From Oceanospirillum sp048265165 (GTDB taxonomy: Bacteria > Pseudomonadota > Gammaproteobacteria > Pseudomonadales > Halomonadaceae), in NCBI RefSeq assembly GCF_048265165.1, contig NZ_JBLXCD010000001.1:62001-126000 (forward strand): DNA of 64,000 bases, read 5' to 3'. The first letter of the stretch is position 1. The number at the start of each line of letters is the position of its first letter. The notes under the pieces are model-generated. The model was not told the DNA's origin. It did no database searches and saw only the letters and a program-made list of their open reading frames with translations. Made by a program: the position numbers and the translations under genes. Positions 55,525 to 63,845 of the stretch are shown one piece after another.

Positions 55525-57237
55525 ATGCGTATTCTTGCGGTAGATGACACCCGGGCAAACTTAGTATTGCTTCAGGCGATGTTGAAACGGTCCGGTCATG
55601 AGGTTGTAACGGCTGAAAATGGTGAGGACGCACTTGAGGTTTTTTCGGAACAACAGCCTGATCTTGTTCTGATGGATGTCATGATGCCGGGAATGGATGG
55701 CTTCGAAACAGCTCAAAAACTTCAGGATATGTCAGCGCCGCGTTGGGTGCCTATCATATTTATTTCGGCTGCCGCCACAGAAGAATATTATATTAAAGGT
55801 CACCAGTCAGGTGGGGCTGATTATCTGTTTAAACCGATTAACCAGGTGATCCTGAATACTAAAATTGAGTCGATTAAGCGTATTGTGGATATGCAGAATA
55901 CGCTTCATAGTCAGAATACTGCATTGCAGGAATATGTAGAAAAAGATGAGGCTGAGCGCCGCATATCCCGACATATTATGGAGCATATGGCAGAGAGCAA
56001 AGGCCTTGAAGATCCACTTATCAGCTCCATGATTACTCCGGCTGAGCAGTTTAGCGGTGATGTATTGTGTGCCGCACGCTCGCCAAGCAATCGTCTTTAC
56101 CTGTTAATTGGTGATGCTGTTGGTCATGGCCTTGCGGCTGCAATTAATACGCTGCCTATTTCAGGCACGTTCTATTCCATGGTTTATAAAGGTTTCGAGC
56201 TTCAGACCATTGCAAAGGAGTTGAATCGCCGTATTAAAGAAGCGATGCCAACAGGTTGTTTTGTTGCTTGCGGTATCGTTATGATCGACCCCGGAGAGTC
56301 TTATGCCGAGGTCTGGAATGCTGGTCTGCCCACTTTTTATTGTGTCGACTCCCATGGACATGTATCCGATACCTTTGAGTCCACGCAGTTACCTTTAGGT
56401 GTTCTGACCGCTGATCAGTATGAAGTTACCAGTGAGATTATCCCTTATCGACCGGGGCATCAGCTTATCCTGTTTTCTGACGGCCTTATTGAGGCTGAAA
56501 GTGGTGATGGTGATTTTTTTGGCATCGAGAGACTACTTGGTTGCCTGCATAACCCTGAAAATCGGTTGGATGATATCCGTTGTGCCTTGCAAAGCTTCTT
56601 AGGTGACCAGCACCCGCACGATGATGTTACATTGGCTTTGGTTGATATGCCTGCGCAGGATGTCAGTGGTTTTGATATTTTTAATGATCAGCAGCAGACA
56701 GAAATTTTAACGGCAGTTCCACCTGCAGATAGTGTCGATTGGCGGGTCAGCTTTCATCTTGGTGTGTCAGAAGTTAAGGCACTGGATCTTACCCCTATGA
56801 TTCTTGGTGCTCTTGGCCAATTTAAAGGCCTTGAAAAGCACAATCAGAAGCTATTTCTGATTATGGCAGAGTTGCTCAATAACGCACTGGATCATGGCTT
56901 GCTTGAGTTGGACTCCAGTCTTAAGTCTGGCCCTGATGCTTTCGAAAAATATCTTGCCGAGCGGCAGCAGCAGCTTGAAGATCTTAGCTCAGGCTGTATT
57001 GAAATTACGGCCAGTAAACTGTGTCTGCATGACGAGTCTTTTCTGCGCATTACCGTTGAGGATAGCGGGAATGGCTTTAACTACGAGCATTTTAATCAGC
57101 CGCTACCTTCCGGGCAGGTGATGATGCATGGCCGAGGTATCAAGCTTGTTAAGCAGCTTTGTCGTGCGGTGGTTTATGAAGATCGTGGCAACAAAGTTAC
57201 AGTTGATTATGACCTGGGCACGCCGGACAGGCCCTAG
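55525..57237 (+). CDS. REC-PP2C-HATPase fusion: partner-switching regulator
   Basis: 570 residues. Receiver (1-125) with AVDDTRAN, phospho-acceptor D51 in LVLMDVMMPGMDG and FKPIN. A short coiled coil is followed by a SpoIIE/RsbU-type PP2C phosphatase (about 160-385) with FSGDVL, GDAVGHGLAA, SDGLIEAE and HDDVTLALV, whose metal-binding aspartates are all present. A C-terminal RsbW-like HATPase serine kinase (about 405-565) has MAELLNNALDHG, EDSGNGF and GRGIKLVKQL. The protein should dephosphorylate or phosphorylate the STAS partner just upstream, with direction set by receiver phosphorylation. A phosphate source could be CheA or one of the nearby kinases; this is inference. Confidence 0.92.
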   Translation: MRILAVDDTRANLVLLQAMLKRSGHEVVTAENGEDALEVFSEQQPDLVLMDVMMPGMDGFETAQKLQDMSAPRWVPIIFISAAATEEYYIKGHQSGGADYLFKPINQVILNTKIESIKRIVDMQNTLHSQNTALQEYVEKDEAERRISRHIMEHMAESKGLEDPLISSMITPAEQFSGDVLCAARSPSNRLYLLIGDAVGHGLAAAINTLPISGTFYSMVYKGFELQTIAKELNRRIKEAMPTGCFVACGIVMIDPGESYAEVWNAGLPTFYCVDSHGHVSDTFESTQLPLGVLTADQYEVTSEIIPYRPGHQLILFSDGLIEAESGDGDFFGIERLLGCLHNPENRLDDIRCALQSFLGDQHPHDDVTLALVDMPAQDVSGFDIFNDQQQTEILTAVPPADSVDWRVSFHLGVSEVKALDLTPMILGALGQFKGLEKHNQKLFLIMAELLNNALDHGLLELDSSLKSGPDAFEKYLAERQQQLEDLSSGCIEITASKLCLHDESFLRITVEDSGNGFNYEHFNQPLPSGQVMMHGRGIKLVKQLCRAVVYEDRGNKVTVDYDLGTPDRP

Positions 57238-57266
57238 CTGTCTCGCGCATTGCAGACTGACTTTAG

Positions 57267-57446
57267 CAGGGCTGCGCCCAAGCCGTTGAGTATGGCAATG
57301 TGTTGGGAGTGAAGCGCATTAACGTTTTGGCTGGCAGCCTAAGTCATGCGGACGATTATGATGCATGCATCGCAATGTATATTGAAAATATCCGTTATGC
57401 GGCAGAGTATCAGGTTTCAGGTGACGACAACCTGGATTACGAGTAG
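57267..57446 (+). pseudogene. Remnant of a hydroxypyruvate isomerase-like gene
   Basis: A stretch of about 59 codons without a plausible start, bounded by TAG at 57264 and TAG at 57444. The translation contains AVEYGNVLGVKRINVLAG and CIAMYIENIRYAAEYQ, which match the middle of hydroxypyruvate isomerase (Hyi, TIM barrel): a helix, the strand with (I/V)N-LAG, and the ENxRYAA helix. Similarity fades after this. The rest of the gene (about 200 residues expected) is absent on either side, since the fused regulator ends at 57237 and another gene begins on the other strand. Family recognition is from memory of conserved blocks. Confidence 0.6.
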
Positions 57447-57493
57447 CTAAGGGTGCCGGAGTAAGCTTTACAGCCGATCCAGAGCTACAAGAG

Positions 57494-57943
57494 CTATTTT
57501 TGGCTCTCATTCTTATCTGAAAGAAGATTCACCAGCTTAGCTATGATCTTATCTTTGATCTTTTCCCGGGTCATAGGGGGGAGGGAGTTCATCACTTTTT
57601 TATCAAAACGGAATAAAATGCAGGTCTCATCAGCAACCACATTACTTGTTCTGGGGGTGTTGGTCAGAAATGAAACCTCACCAAAAAAGTCACCCGGCTC
57701 CAGTGCTGCCAGTATTTTCTGGTTCTCCTCGAGCTCTACATGAGCTTTCCCGTGCAGAAGTATATAGAATGCAGAATCCCGTTCACCCTGGACAATAATA
57801 TTTTCTCCTTCATCTGCAGCAACAAACCGACTTCGGGTGTCAACGATCATATTTTTCTCACCTGGGTTAAAGGCGCTGAAAAAATCAATCTTATTCAGAA
57901 TATTCAGTATCTTAACCCGATTAAGCAGACGTATACCTTTCAT
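57494..57943 (-). CDS. Stand-alone cyclic nucleotide-binding domain protein
   Basis: 149 residues, essentially one cNMP-binding domain (about 15-130), no DNA-binding helix-turn-helix and no other domain. The phosphate-binding cassette region GDFFGEVSFLTNTPRTSNVVA has the G-E and R-T/S positions that contact cyclic nucleotide phosphate in CRP/PKA-type domains. It may bind cAMP, cGMP or c-di-GMP and act by protein contact. It converges on the PP2C fusion gene and is divergent from the HD-GYP gene, so it lies among second-messenger genes. Confidence 0.88.
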   Translation of the reverse strand: MKGIRLLNRVKILNILNKIDFFSAFNPGEKNMIVDTRSRFVAADEGENIIVQGERDSAFYILLHGKAHVELEENQKILAALEPGDFFGEVSFLTNTPRTSNVVADETCILFRFDKKVMNSLPPMTREKIKDKIIAKLVNLLSDKNESQK

Positions 57944-58197
57944 CTTGATAACCTTAGAATCTTTTGATAGTTGTTTAACTTTATCATTTCTTGGCCGTAG
58001 TTTAACGCTATCTTAGAAGGGGACACAAACCCCGTAGGAGCATAAATAGCATTAAGGATAATACAATTCTGCACTGCGTCACTTTTCATTGGTGTATTGT
58101 TACACGGATTCAAGCTAACATAATGAGATATAATGATTTTTGTCTCAGGAGGAGCGCTGCACATGCAAGGGATATTTCTTGAAAAAGGTTAAACACT

Positions 58198-59397
58198 ATG
58201 GCATTGAACGATAAAGGCGATCTGATAAAAGTTTCGGCAGCAGACCTTATGATTGGGGATACATTGCCATGGACTGTTTATGATGCTACCGGACGGTTAC
58301 TGATGGAGTCGGGTCATGTCATTTCAACCCAGTCGCGACTTAATTCAATTATTTCGTCTGGTTATCGTTTGGATGAATTGCCGACAGAGACTGAAGAAGT
58401 TGCCTCTGACCCTGTTACCCCTGATCTCCCGTCACCCATTGTCTATTCTAAAGATACTAACCCTTTCAACGAACTTGAAGAGATGTGTCTTGAGCTGGAG
58501 CAGGCTTTTGGCGGTATTATCGGTGATGGCAGCTTTAAAGAGGGGCGCCTGGAGCGTCGTTTGTATGAATCTTCATCTCAGATCCAAGGGCTGATCCAGC
58601 TTAATGGTGATGCTCTTCTCGGGTCAATTCATCTGTCTAGCAAGTTTAACTATTCCATTAAGCACCCGCTTCATGTTGCGATTATCTCTTCAATTATCGC
58701 GGATGCGCTCGAGCTGCCTCAGGATGTCCAGCTTGCAATGATTGGTGCTGCTATTACGGCTAATATTGCAATGAGCTCCTATCAGGATAGCCTGCAGGAG
58801 CATAAGGGTCCACTGACTGATGAACAGGAGGCCCGCGTTAAAGAACATCCCAAAGAAAGTTATAAACTGCTGAAAAAAGCAGGGATTACTAATACGCTTT
58901 GGCTCGATATTGTCCTTCAGCATCATGAAAAAATTGATGGCAGTGGCTACCCGGAAGGTCTTAGAGGTGATCAGATCTGCCTTGAGGCGAAAATTGTTGG
59001 TTTGGCAGATATTTATTCTGCGATGATTTCCGGTCGTGCATATCGTCCAGCACTGACGCCCCAGAGAAGTCTTAAGCAACTGCTCATGCAGCGTGGCAGT
59101 TTCTTTGATGAATCTCTGACAAATATTTTTCTTTCTGAACTGGGTATACATCCTCCCGGATCAACTGTTGAGCTGGCAAATGGTGAGATGGGTGTTGTTA
59201 TCAAACGAAAAGCAGCAGAGAGCAGTAAACCGCTCGTTTCATCTATCCGGGATCGTTTTGGTACACGCTTCATGCACCCGATTATGCGTGATACCGGGGA
59301 TAAGCGCTATAGCATCAAAAGCGGTGTAAAAGCCGAGCAGCTTGGGAATATTAATCCTTCAATCTTGTGGGGACTGAAGCTGATGCGTGTCAGCTAA
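58198..59397 (+). CDS. HD-GYP domain protein with lost HD dyad
   Basis: 399 residues, no TM. An N-terminal domain (about 1-65) resembles the small beta domain often found before HD-GYP (LPWTVYDATGRLLMESGHVI). The HD-GYP domain (about 140-340) has KHPLHVAI, LTDEQEARVKEHP, HHEKIDGSGYPEGL (242-255), LADIYSAM and YRPA. The HDIGM metal motif that should be near 188-192 reads ANIAM, so His and Asp of the dyad are gone while the GYP part is intact. It therefore probably cannot hydrolyse c-di-GMP by the usual mechanism and may be a binding or scaffold protein. It is followed by cytochrome c' after 51 bp. Confidence 0.88.
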   Translation: MALNDKGDLIKVSAADLMIGDTLPWTVYDATGRLLMESGHVISTQSRLNSIISSGYRLDELPTETEEVASDPVTPDLPSPIVYSKDTNPFNELEEMCLELEQAFGGIIGDGSFKEGRLERRLYESSSQIQGLIQLNGDALLGSIHLSSKFNYSIKHPLHVAIISSIIADALELPQDVQLAMIGAAITANIAMSSYQDSLQEHKGPLTDEQEARVKEHPKESYKLLKKAGITNTLWLDIVLQHHEKIDGSGYPEGLRGDQICLEAKIVGLADIYSAMISGRAYRPALTPQRSLKQLLMQRGSFFDESLTNIFLSELGIHPPGSTVELANGEMGVVIKRKAAESSKPLVSSIRDRFGTRFMHPIMRDTGDKRYSIKSGVKAEQLGNINPSILWGLKLMRVS

Positions 59398-59448
59398 CCT
59401 GCCTGTACTCTTTTGGGTGATAAGTGGTTTTTTTAGGGGTAGTTGGTT

Positions 59449-59892
59449 ATGAATAGGTTGTTTGCGTTAATTCTCGGCCTTTTTTGGGTGGGGAGTGTCA
59501 GTGCTGCAGATTATACAGATCCGAATGTTGCCACACAGGCGCGACAGGATCAGTTTGAAGATATCAAAGCAAGCTTCAAACAGCTTCGTTTTATTCTGAT
59601 TCAAAAAGAGTTTGATGCCGGTTCTGCTCGTGCTGAGGCGGATAAGTTGGCGGCCCTAAGTCAGCCGTTGCTGGAAATGTTTCGTGTCAGGTCTGATCAT
59701 GGGGATACAAAAGCACTTGGACGGATTTGGGATAGCTGGCCACGCTTTGAAGCTCAGATGCTGAAATTTATTGAGCTAACGGAAAAAACGGCCGAGAGCC
59801 TCGAGTACGCTAATCAAGAGGATGCCCGTATGTATATTGACCAGGCTGCGAAGAGCTGTAAAAGCTGTCACCGTTTCTTTAAGAAGCGTTGA
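59449..59892 (+). CDS. Cytochrome c' (periplasmic, CxxCH heme)
   Basis: 147 residues from ATG 59449, chosen because AGGGG (59435-59439) lies 9 bases upstream. A signal peptide (MNRLFALILGLFWVGSVSAA) is followed by a four-helix bundle with the heme site CKSCH near the C terminus (KSCKSCHRFFKKR), the cytochrome c' layout. These high-spin c hemes bind NO and CO and are linked to NO resistance in several proteobacteria. Likely co-transcribed with the HD-GYP gene. Confidence 0.88.
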   Translation: MNRLFALILGLFWVGSVSAADYTDPNVATQARQDQFEDIKASFKQLRFILIQKEFDAGSARAEADKLAALSQPLLEMFRVRSDHGDTKALGRIWDSWPRFEAQMLKFIELTEKTAESLEYANQEDARMYIDQAAKSCKSCHRFFKKR

Positions 59893-59953
59893 GTCCTGTT
59901 TTACCGGGTTTTGTCGCACTTACCCCTCCGGGTTCTCTTATTTTCTCCTTGCC

Positions 59954-59981
59954 GACAGCAGCCGATGACTCGGCTGCTGTC
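59954..59981. terminator. Hairpin between cytochrome c' and hisC
   Basis: A perfect 12 bp stem GACAGCAGCCGA (59954-59965), loop TGAC, TCGGCTGCTGTC (59970-59981). The plus strand continues with TTATCTTTT, so it best serves cytochrome c', with possible use by convergent hisC. Confidence 0.75.
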
Positions 59982-60003
59982 TTATCTTTTGTGATCACTC
60001 ACC

Positions 60004-61065
60004 CTAAATATGAGTATACCCTTCCAGAGCTGTGATCAGTGTTTGCATCTCTTCACGGGTACCTATGCTGATACGTAAGTAACTTTCAAGGCCCGGTTTA
60101 GTAAAATGGCGTACTAGAATATTTTGATTACGCAGGTAGGTCATCAGATCGTCCCCGGCAGCACTTTTGTGGCGGGCAAAAACAAAATTAGTACTCGATG
60201 GTAGCACTTCGAAACCGAGAGATTTTAGCTGTTCCGTGGTCCAGTTTCTGTCTTTTATGATCTGTTGTACGGTTTGGGCAAAGTAGTCTGTATCTTCAAT
60301 TGCCGCTGTAGCGGATGCCAGTGCCAACATATCCAGCGGATAAGAGTTGAAGGAGTTTTTGACCCGCTCCAGTCCTGCTATTAAGTCCGGATGACCTAGA
60401 GCAAAACCTACACGCATGCCTGCAAGGCTGCGCGATTTTGAAAGCGTTTGTACCACCAGAAGGTTGGGGTATTTGGCTATCAATGAGCAAGCACTTTCTG
60501 CGCCGAAATCCACATAAGCCTCGTCAACGAGAACCAGTGTATTTGTATTTCTTTGTAGTAACTCTTCAATCTCACCAAGGCTTACCGCAATGCCGGTAGG
60601 GGCATTTGGGTTGGCAAAGATAATGCCTCCATTATCCTGATGGTACTGACTAAGGTCGATACAGAAATCATCTGCCAATGGAATGTGCTCAGCCTCAATG
60701 TTGTAGAGGTTGCAGTAAACATCGTAGAAACTGTATGTCATTGTCGGCATTAAAAGCGGCTTTTTCTGGCGGAAAAATGCCATAAATGCATGTGCCAGAA
60801 CTTCATCAGAACCATTTCCGACAAAGACATGATCTATAGGAAGTTCAAAGTAATTACTTAGAGCTTCTTTAAGGACTGAGCCATCAGGGTCCGGGTAGAG
60901 GCGGAGCTTTTCTACTGGGAAATGGTCAAGAGCCTCAGTTACTTTAGGTGATGGCGGGTATGGATTTTCATTGGTATTCAACTTGATGATATTACTGGTT
61001 TTAGGCTGCTCACCCGGGACATAGGGTTGAAGGGAGTTTAGCGCGTCACTCCAGAATTTACTCAT
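60004..61065 (-). CDS. hisC: Histidinol-phosphate aminotransferase (HisC)
   Basis: 353 residues, PLP fold type I. It converts imidazole acetol phosphate and glutamate to histidinol phosphate in histidine synthesis; some homologues also act on aromatic amino acids. Visible: LNTNENPYPPSPKV, GNGSDEVL, NPNAPTG, DEAYVDF, and the PLP lysine K210 in TLSKSRSLAGMRVGFALG. No other his gene is adjacent, so it is a lone copy here and may be one of two in the genome. Confidence 0.94.
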   Translation of the reverse strand: MSKFWSDALNSLQPYVPGEQPKTSNIIKLNTNENPYPPSPKVTEALDHFPVEKLRLYPDPDGSVLKEALSNYFELPIDHVFVGNGSDEVLAHAFMAFFRQKKPLLMPTMTYSFYDVYCNLYNIEAEHIPLADDFCIDLSQYHQDNGGIIFANPNAPTGIAVSLGEIEELLQRNTNTLVLVDEAYVDFGAESACSLIAKYPNLLVVQTLSKSRSLAGMRVGFALGHPDLIAGLERVKNSFNSYPLDMLALASATAAIEDTDYFAQTVQQIIKDRNWTTEQLKSLGFEVLPSSTNFVFARHKSAAGDDLMTYLRNQNILVRHFTKPGLESYLRISIGTREEMQTLITALEGYTHI

Positions 61066-61519
61066 GTGTTAACTCTTCTGTTTTCTGTAGGGGGTATTTT
61101 GCAGTACATCGCTAAATGCGTGATTGGCTGGCAATCTAATAAACTGTAAAACAAAGCGGAACAAGTCTGACGCATCGCAATAAAGACCAGTGTAAGACTA
61201 GCATTGCCTATGATAATTCTCACCTGTCATGGTTGCTTTTTTCAGGCATCCGGCATCTCTATTCTTGTGCTGTAAATAAAATGTTACGCACCCTGATTGA
61301 GACTTTACACCTGACTGGTGCTGAAAAGTCCCTTTTTTAGGGCCGACAGGTATAATCTTTAGCCTATAACATCTCAGTTTTTCTTTTGTCCACGTCAAAA
61401 CCCATTTCTCCAACAACAATAAATGTCAGGGTGACGATGGCTTCTGCGTTGGTTGTCCGCGGGCATGTATTGTCTTTGTGCGGATTCCTTTCGTGATGCA
61501 TCTTGTTTTGGAGAATCTA
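61066..61519. other. Divergent intergenic region, no supported gene
   Basis: Between hisC (minus) and the YitT-like gene (plus). Minor stems are visible, such as CACC-TGACT-GGTG near 61310 and CCC-TTTTTTA-GGG near 61330. Frames on both strands (61198-61419 minus, 61453-61662 plus) lack ribosome sites and recognisable sequence. The 3' end holds the GGAG ribosome site (61510-61513) of the next gene. Confidence 0.4.
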
Positions 61520-62161
61520 ATGAAAGTTTATGCTACTCAGTGGTTGGCTATTGTCGAGGCCTGCTTGCTGGTTGCACTTGGTGTGCAGCTGATAAATGCA
61601 TCGGAACTTTTGGTTGGTGGTACAGCCGGTTTAACATTAATTGCGCTTCAATTTTTACCTGATATGACCTTCGGTCAGGTTTTCTTCCTGGTTAATCTGC
61701 CCTTTTATCTGATCGCTCTCCGCTATTTGGGGATTGGTTTTACACTGCGGACATTCGGTGCCGTGTCTTTATTGTCTGTATTTTCAGATCTTATCTCACA
61801 GTATGTCAGTCTTGAACTGGCACACCCTCTGATTGCGTCTGTTTTGGGTGGTCTTCTGATTGGCTTAGGGCTTACCTTCCTGATCCGGGCGCAGGCTTCA
61901 TTGGGTGGAATTACGATTCTTGCTGTATTTCTTGAGCGTCGTTTATCCATTAATGCAGCACGAACTACATTGGCAACAGATATGAGTATTCTGATGTTTG
62001 GTCTTGTCTTCTTTGACACCTTAACAGTTGTGTATTCTATTGCTGCCTTCATCGCTGTCGGCTCTGTAATGGGGCGTTATCGCAAACCTGCTTTTGTCCC
62101 ACCTGAACAGCTGGCACCTGAGGTCAAGGTGTCGCTTCAGCAGAGGACTGCTAAAGCTTAA
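61520..62161 (+). CDS. YitT family membrane protein (DUF161)
   Basis: 213 residues, five or six TM helices. The pattern ALGVQLINASELLVGGTAGLTLI followed by FFLVNLPFYLIALRYLG and the GGLLIGLGLTFLIRAQASLGGITILAVFLERR segment is that of YitT/YczE-type proteins of unknown function. GGAG (61510-61513) lies 6 bases before ATG 61520, which is preferred over ATG 61478. Single gene ending at a strong terminator. Confidence 0.88.
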   Translation: MKVYATQWLAIVEACLLVALGVQLINASELLVGGTAGLTLIALQFLPDMTFGQVFFLVNLPFYLIALRYLGIGFTLRTFGAVSLLSVFSDLISQYVSLELAHPLIASVLGGLLIGLGLTFLIRAQASLGGITILAVFLERRLSINAARTTLATDMSILMFGLVFFDTLTVVYSIAAFIAVGSVMGRYRKPAFVPPEQLAPEVKVSLQQRTAKA

Positions 62162-62190
62162 TTTTTCGACTCTATTTTGATAGGCTTCCA

Positions 62191-62220
62191 AAAACGGCAG
62201 ATGATTCTGCCGTTTTTTTT
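62191..62220 (+). terminator. Rho-independent terminator of the YitT-like gene
   Basis: AAAACGGCAGA (62191-62201), loop TGAT, TCTGCCGTTTT (62206-62216), with T residues continuing to 62220. It begins 30 bp after the stop. Confidence 0.92.
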
Positions 62221-62371
62221 GTGCGGTATTTAATGTGCTGGCTCTGCTTGGGCGCTGTAGAATTTAGTGCCGATATGATGTGATAGCGTTATAATATGCA
62301 GGCATTTGGGGTGAACCAGCCCTAAACATCATGTTAAGCCAGCAGTATTTTTCAGAGAAAAAGGGTCGCCA

Positions 62372-63817
62372 TTGAATAGCCATAAGCATGTTGTAGCAAC
62401 CACTCAACAAAACCAGTCTGAGGCGTCAGTCAGCTTGTTAAGTCGCAGGAGTTTTCTGCGAATGAGTACTTTTGGGGTGGCGGCAGCGGCGATGCCGCGC
62501 TGGAGTTTGGCTCAGGTTGATTCCGGTATCATGTATCACTACCGGCTGACAGCTGAGCCCGCTGAGACTGAATTGGTTCCGGGCTTCCAGAGTAGCGTTC
62601 TGGCGTTTAATGGTGATATTCCGGCACCGGTTATCCGGGCAAAGCAGGGACAGCCGGTTCGTATCGAATTTACCAATAAACTGGATGAGCCGACGACAAT
62701 TCATTGGCACGGCCTTCGTATCCCGATTGCAATGGATGGCGTGCCTTTTCTGAGCCAGAAGCCGATTATGCCGGGTGAAACCTTTGTTTATGAGTTTACA
62801 CCGCCGGATGCCGGAACATTCTGGTATCATCCGCACATGAATAGTGTCGTGCAATTAGGTAAGGGGCTTGTTGGTGCCCTGATTGTTGAAGAGGCGATAA
62901 AACCAGACTTTGACATTGATGAGGTATTGATTCTTAAACACTGGCACTTGGATAAACAGGGCCAATGGAAAGCTCTCACCCGACCTCGTTACGCCGCCCG
63001 AATGGGAACCCCCGGAGAATGGGGAACGGCTAATGGCATCAACAACCCGACACTGAGTTATCGGGCAGGAAGCCGGGTTCGGCTGCGGTTAGCTAATGTC
63101 GATAATACTATGACGTATAACCTGCGCTTGAAGGGGGTGTCAGCCCAGGTTATCGCTATTGATGGAAATCCGGTATCAGTGCCTTTTATTTTTGAGCAGC
63201 ATAAAATCGGCCCCGGCATGCGTCTGGACCTGGGATTTATAATGCCAGAAACCACACCCGATAGTGGTGGCGTTGTTTTGGAGTATCTGCGGGGTAAATT
63301 TGGCTTTCCTTTGGTAAGCTTTATAGCGTCTTCTGCACCTTTATTAAAGACCCGATCAATCCCACGGCTGGCGATGAATCCGGTTCCTGTGCCGGATCTG
63401 CAGGCCGCTGAGACAATTCCTTTTGCTTTTGAGTGGGAAGGAGCAATAAGCCCTGTTGGCAAAGATGGTAAAACCCACGATACATTCTGGTTGATTAACC
63501 GTAGGCCCTGGCAGGGTATGGGGCCGGGTAGTATTCCTGAGCCAGTGGCAGATCTGAAGCTAGGTAAAAGCTATATTTTTGATCTGAAAAATAACACCCA
63601 ATATCATCACCCTATTCATCTTCATGGCCATACTTTTCTGGTTTTCGAAATGGATGGCAAGGCTGTGACACCTTTCTATACAGATACGGTATTACTCGGT
63701 AAAAATGGTCGGGCTAAGGCGGCATTTGTTGCCGATAACCCTGGCAGCTGGATGTATCATTGTCATGTTATTGAGCATATGAAAACCGGCCTGATGGGTT
63801 ATGTCAGAGTGAGTTAA
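62372..63817 (+). CDS. Tat-exported multicopper oxidase, TTG start
   Basis: 481 residues. The twin-arginine signal SLLSRRSFLRMSTFG (about 21-35) with a following hydrophobic stretch sends it to the periplasm. Cupredoxin copper ligands are visible in IHWHGLRIP, FWYHPHMNS, HPIHLHGHTF and YHCHVIEHMKTGLM (type 1 and trinuclear sites, with the axial Met). The start is TTG 62372 with AAGGG 6-7 bases upstream; the next in-frame ATG is inside the signal. Bacterial relatives (CopA/CueO-like) oxidise Cu(I), metals or phenols; the natural substrate is unknown. Likely co-transcribed with the gene at 63846. Confidence 0.93.
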   Translation: MNSHKHVVATTQQNQSEASVSLLSRRSFLRMSTFGVAAAAMPRWSLAQVDSGIMYHYRLTAEPAETELVPGFQSSVLAFNGDIPAPVIRAKQGQPVRIEFTNKLDEPTTIHWHGLRIPIAMDGVPFLSQKPIMPGETFVYEFTPPDAGTFWYHPHMNSVVQLGKGLVGALIVEEAIKPDFDIDEVLILKHWHLDKQGQWKALTRPRYAARMGTPGEWGTANGINNPTLSYRAGSRVRLRLANVDNTMTYNLRLKGVSAQVIAIDGNPVSVPFIFEQHKIGPGMRLDLGFIMPETTPDSGGVVLEYLRGKFGFPLVSFIASSAPLLKTRSIPRLAMNPVPVPDLQAAETIPFAFEWEGAISPVGKDGKTHDTFWLINRRPWQGMGPGSIPEPVADLKLGKSYIFDLKNNTQYHHPIHLHGHTFLVFEMDGKAVTPFYTDTVLLGKNGRAKAAFVADNPGSWMYHCHVIEHMKTGLMGYVRVS

Positions 63818-63845
63818 TATTTTGTTTTTATAAGGTAAATCAATA

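Noticed and set aside
61198..61419. 73-codon minus-strand frame upstream of the YitT-like gene
   Set aside because: No ribosome site; sequence looks like random translation of intergenic DNA.
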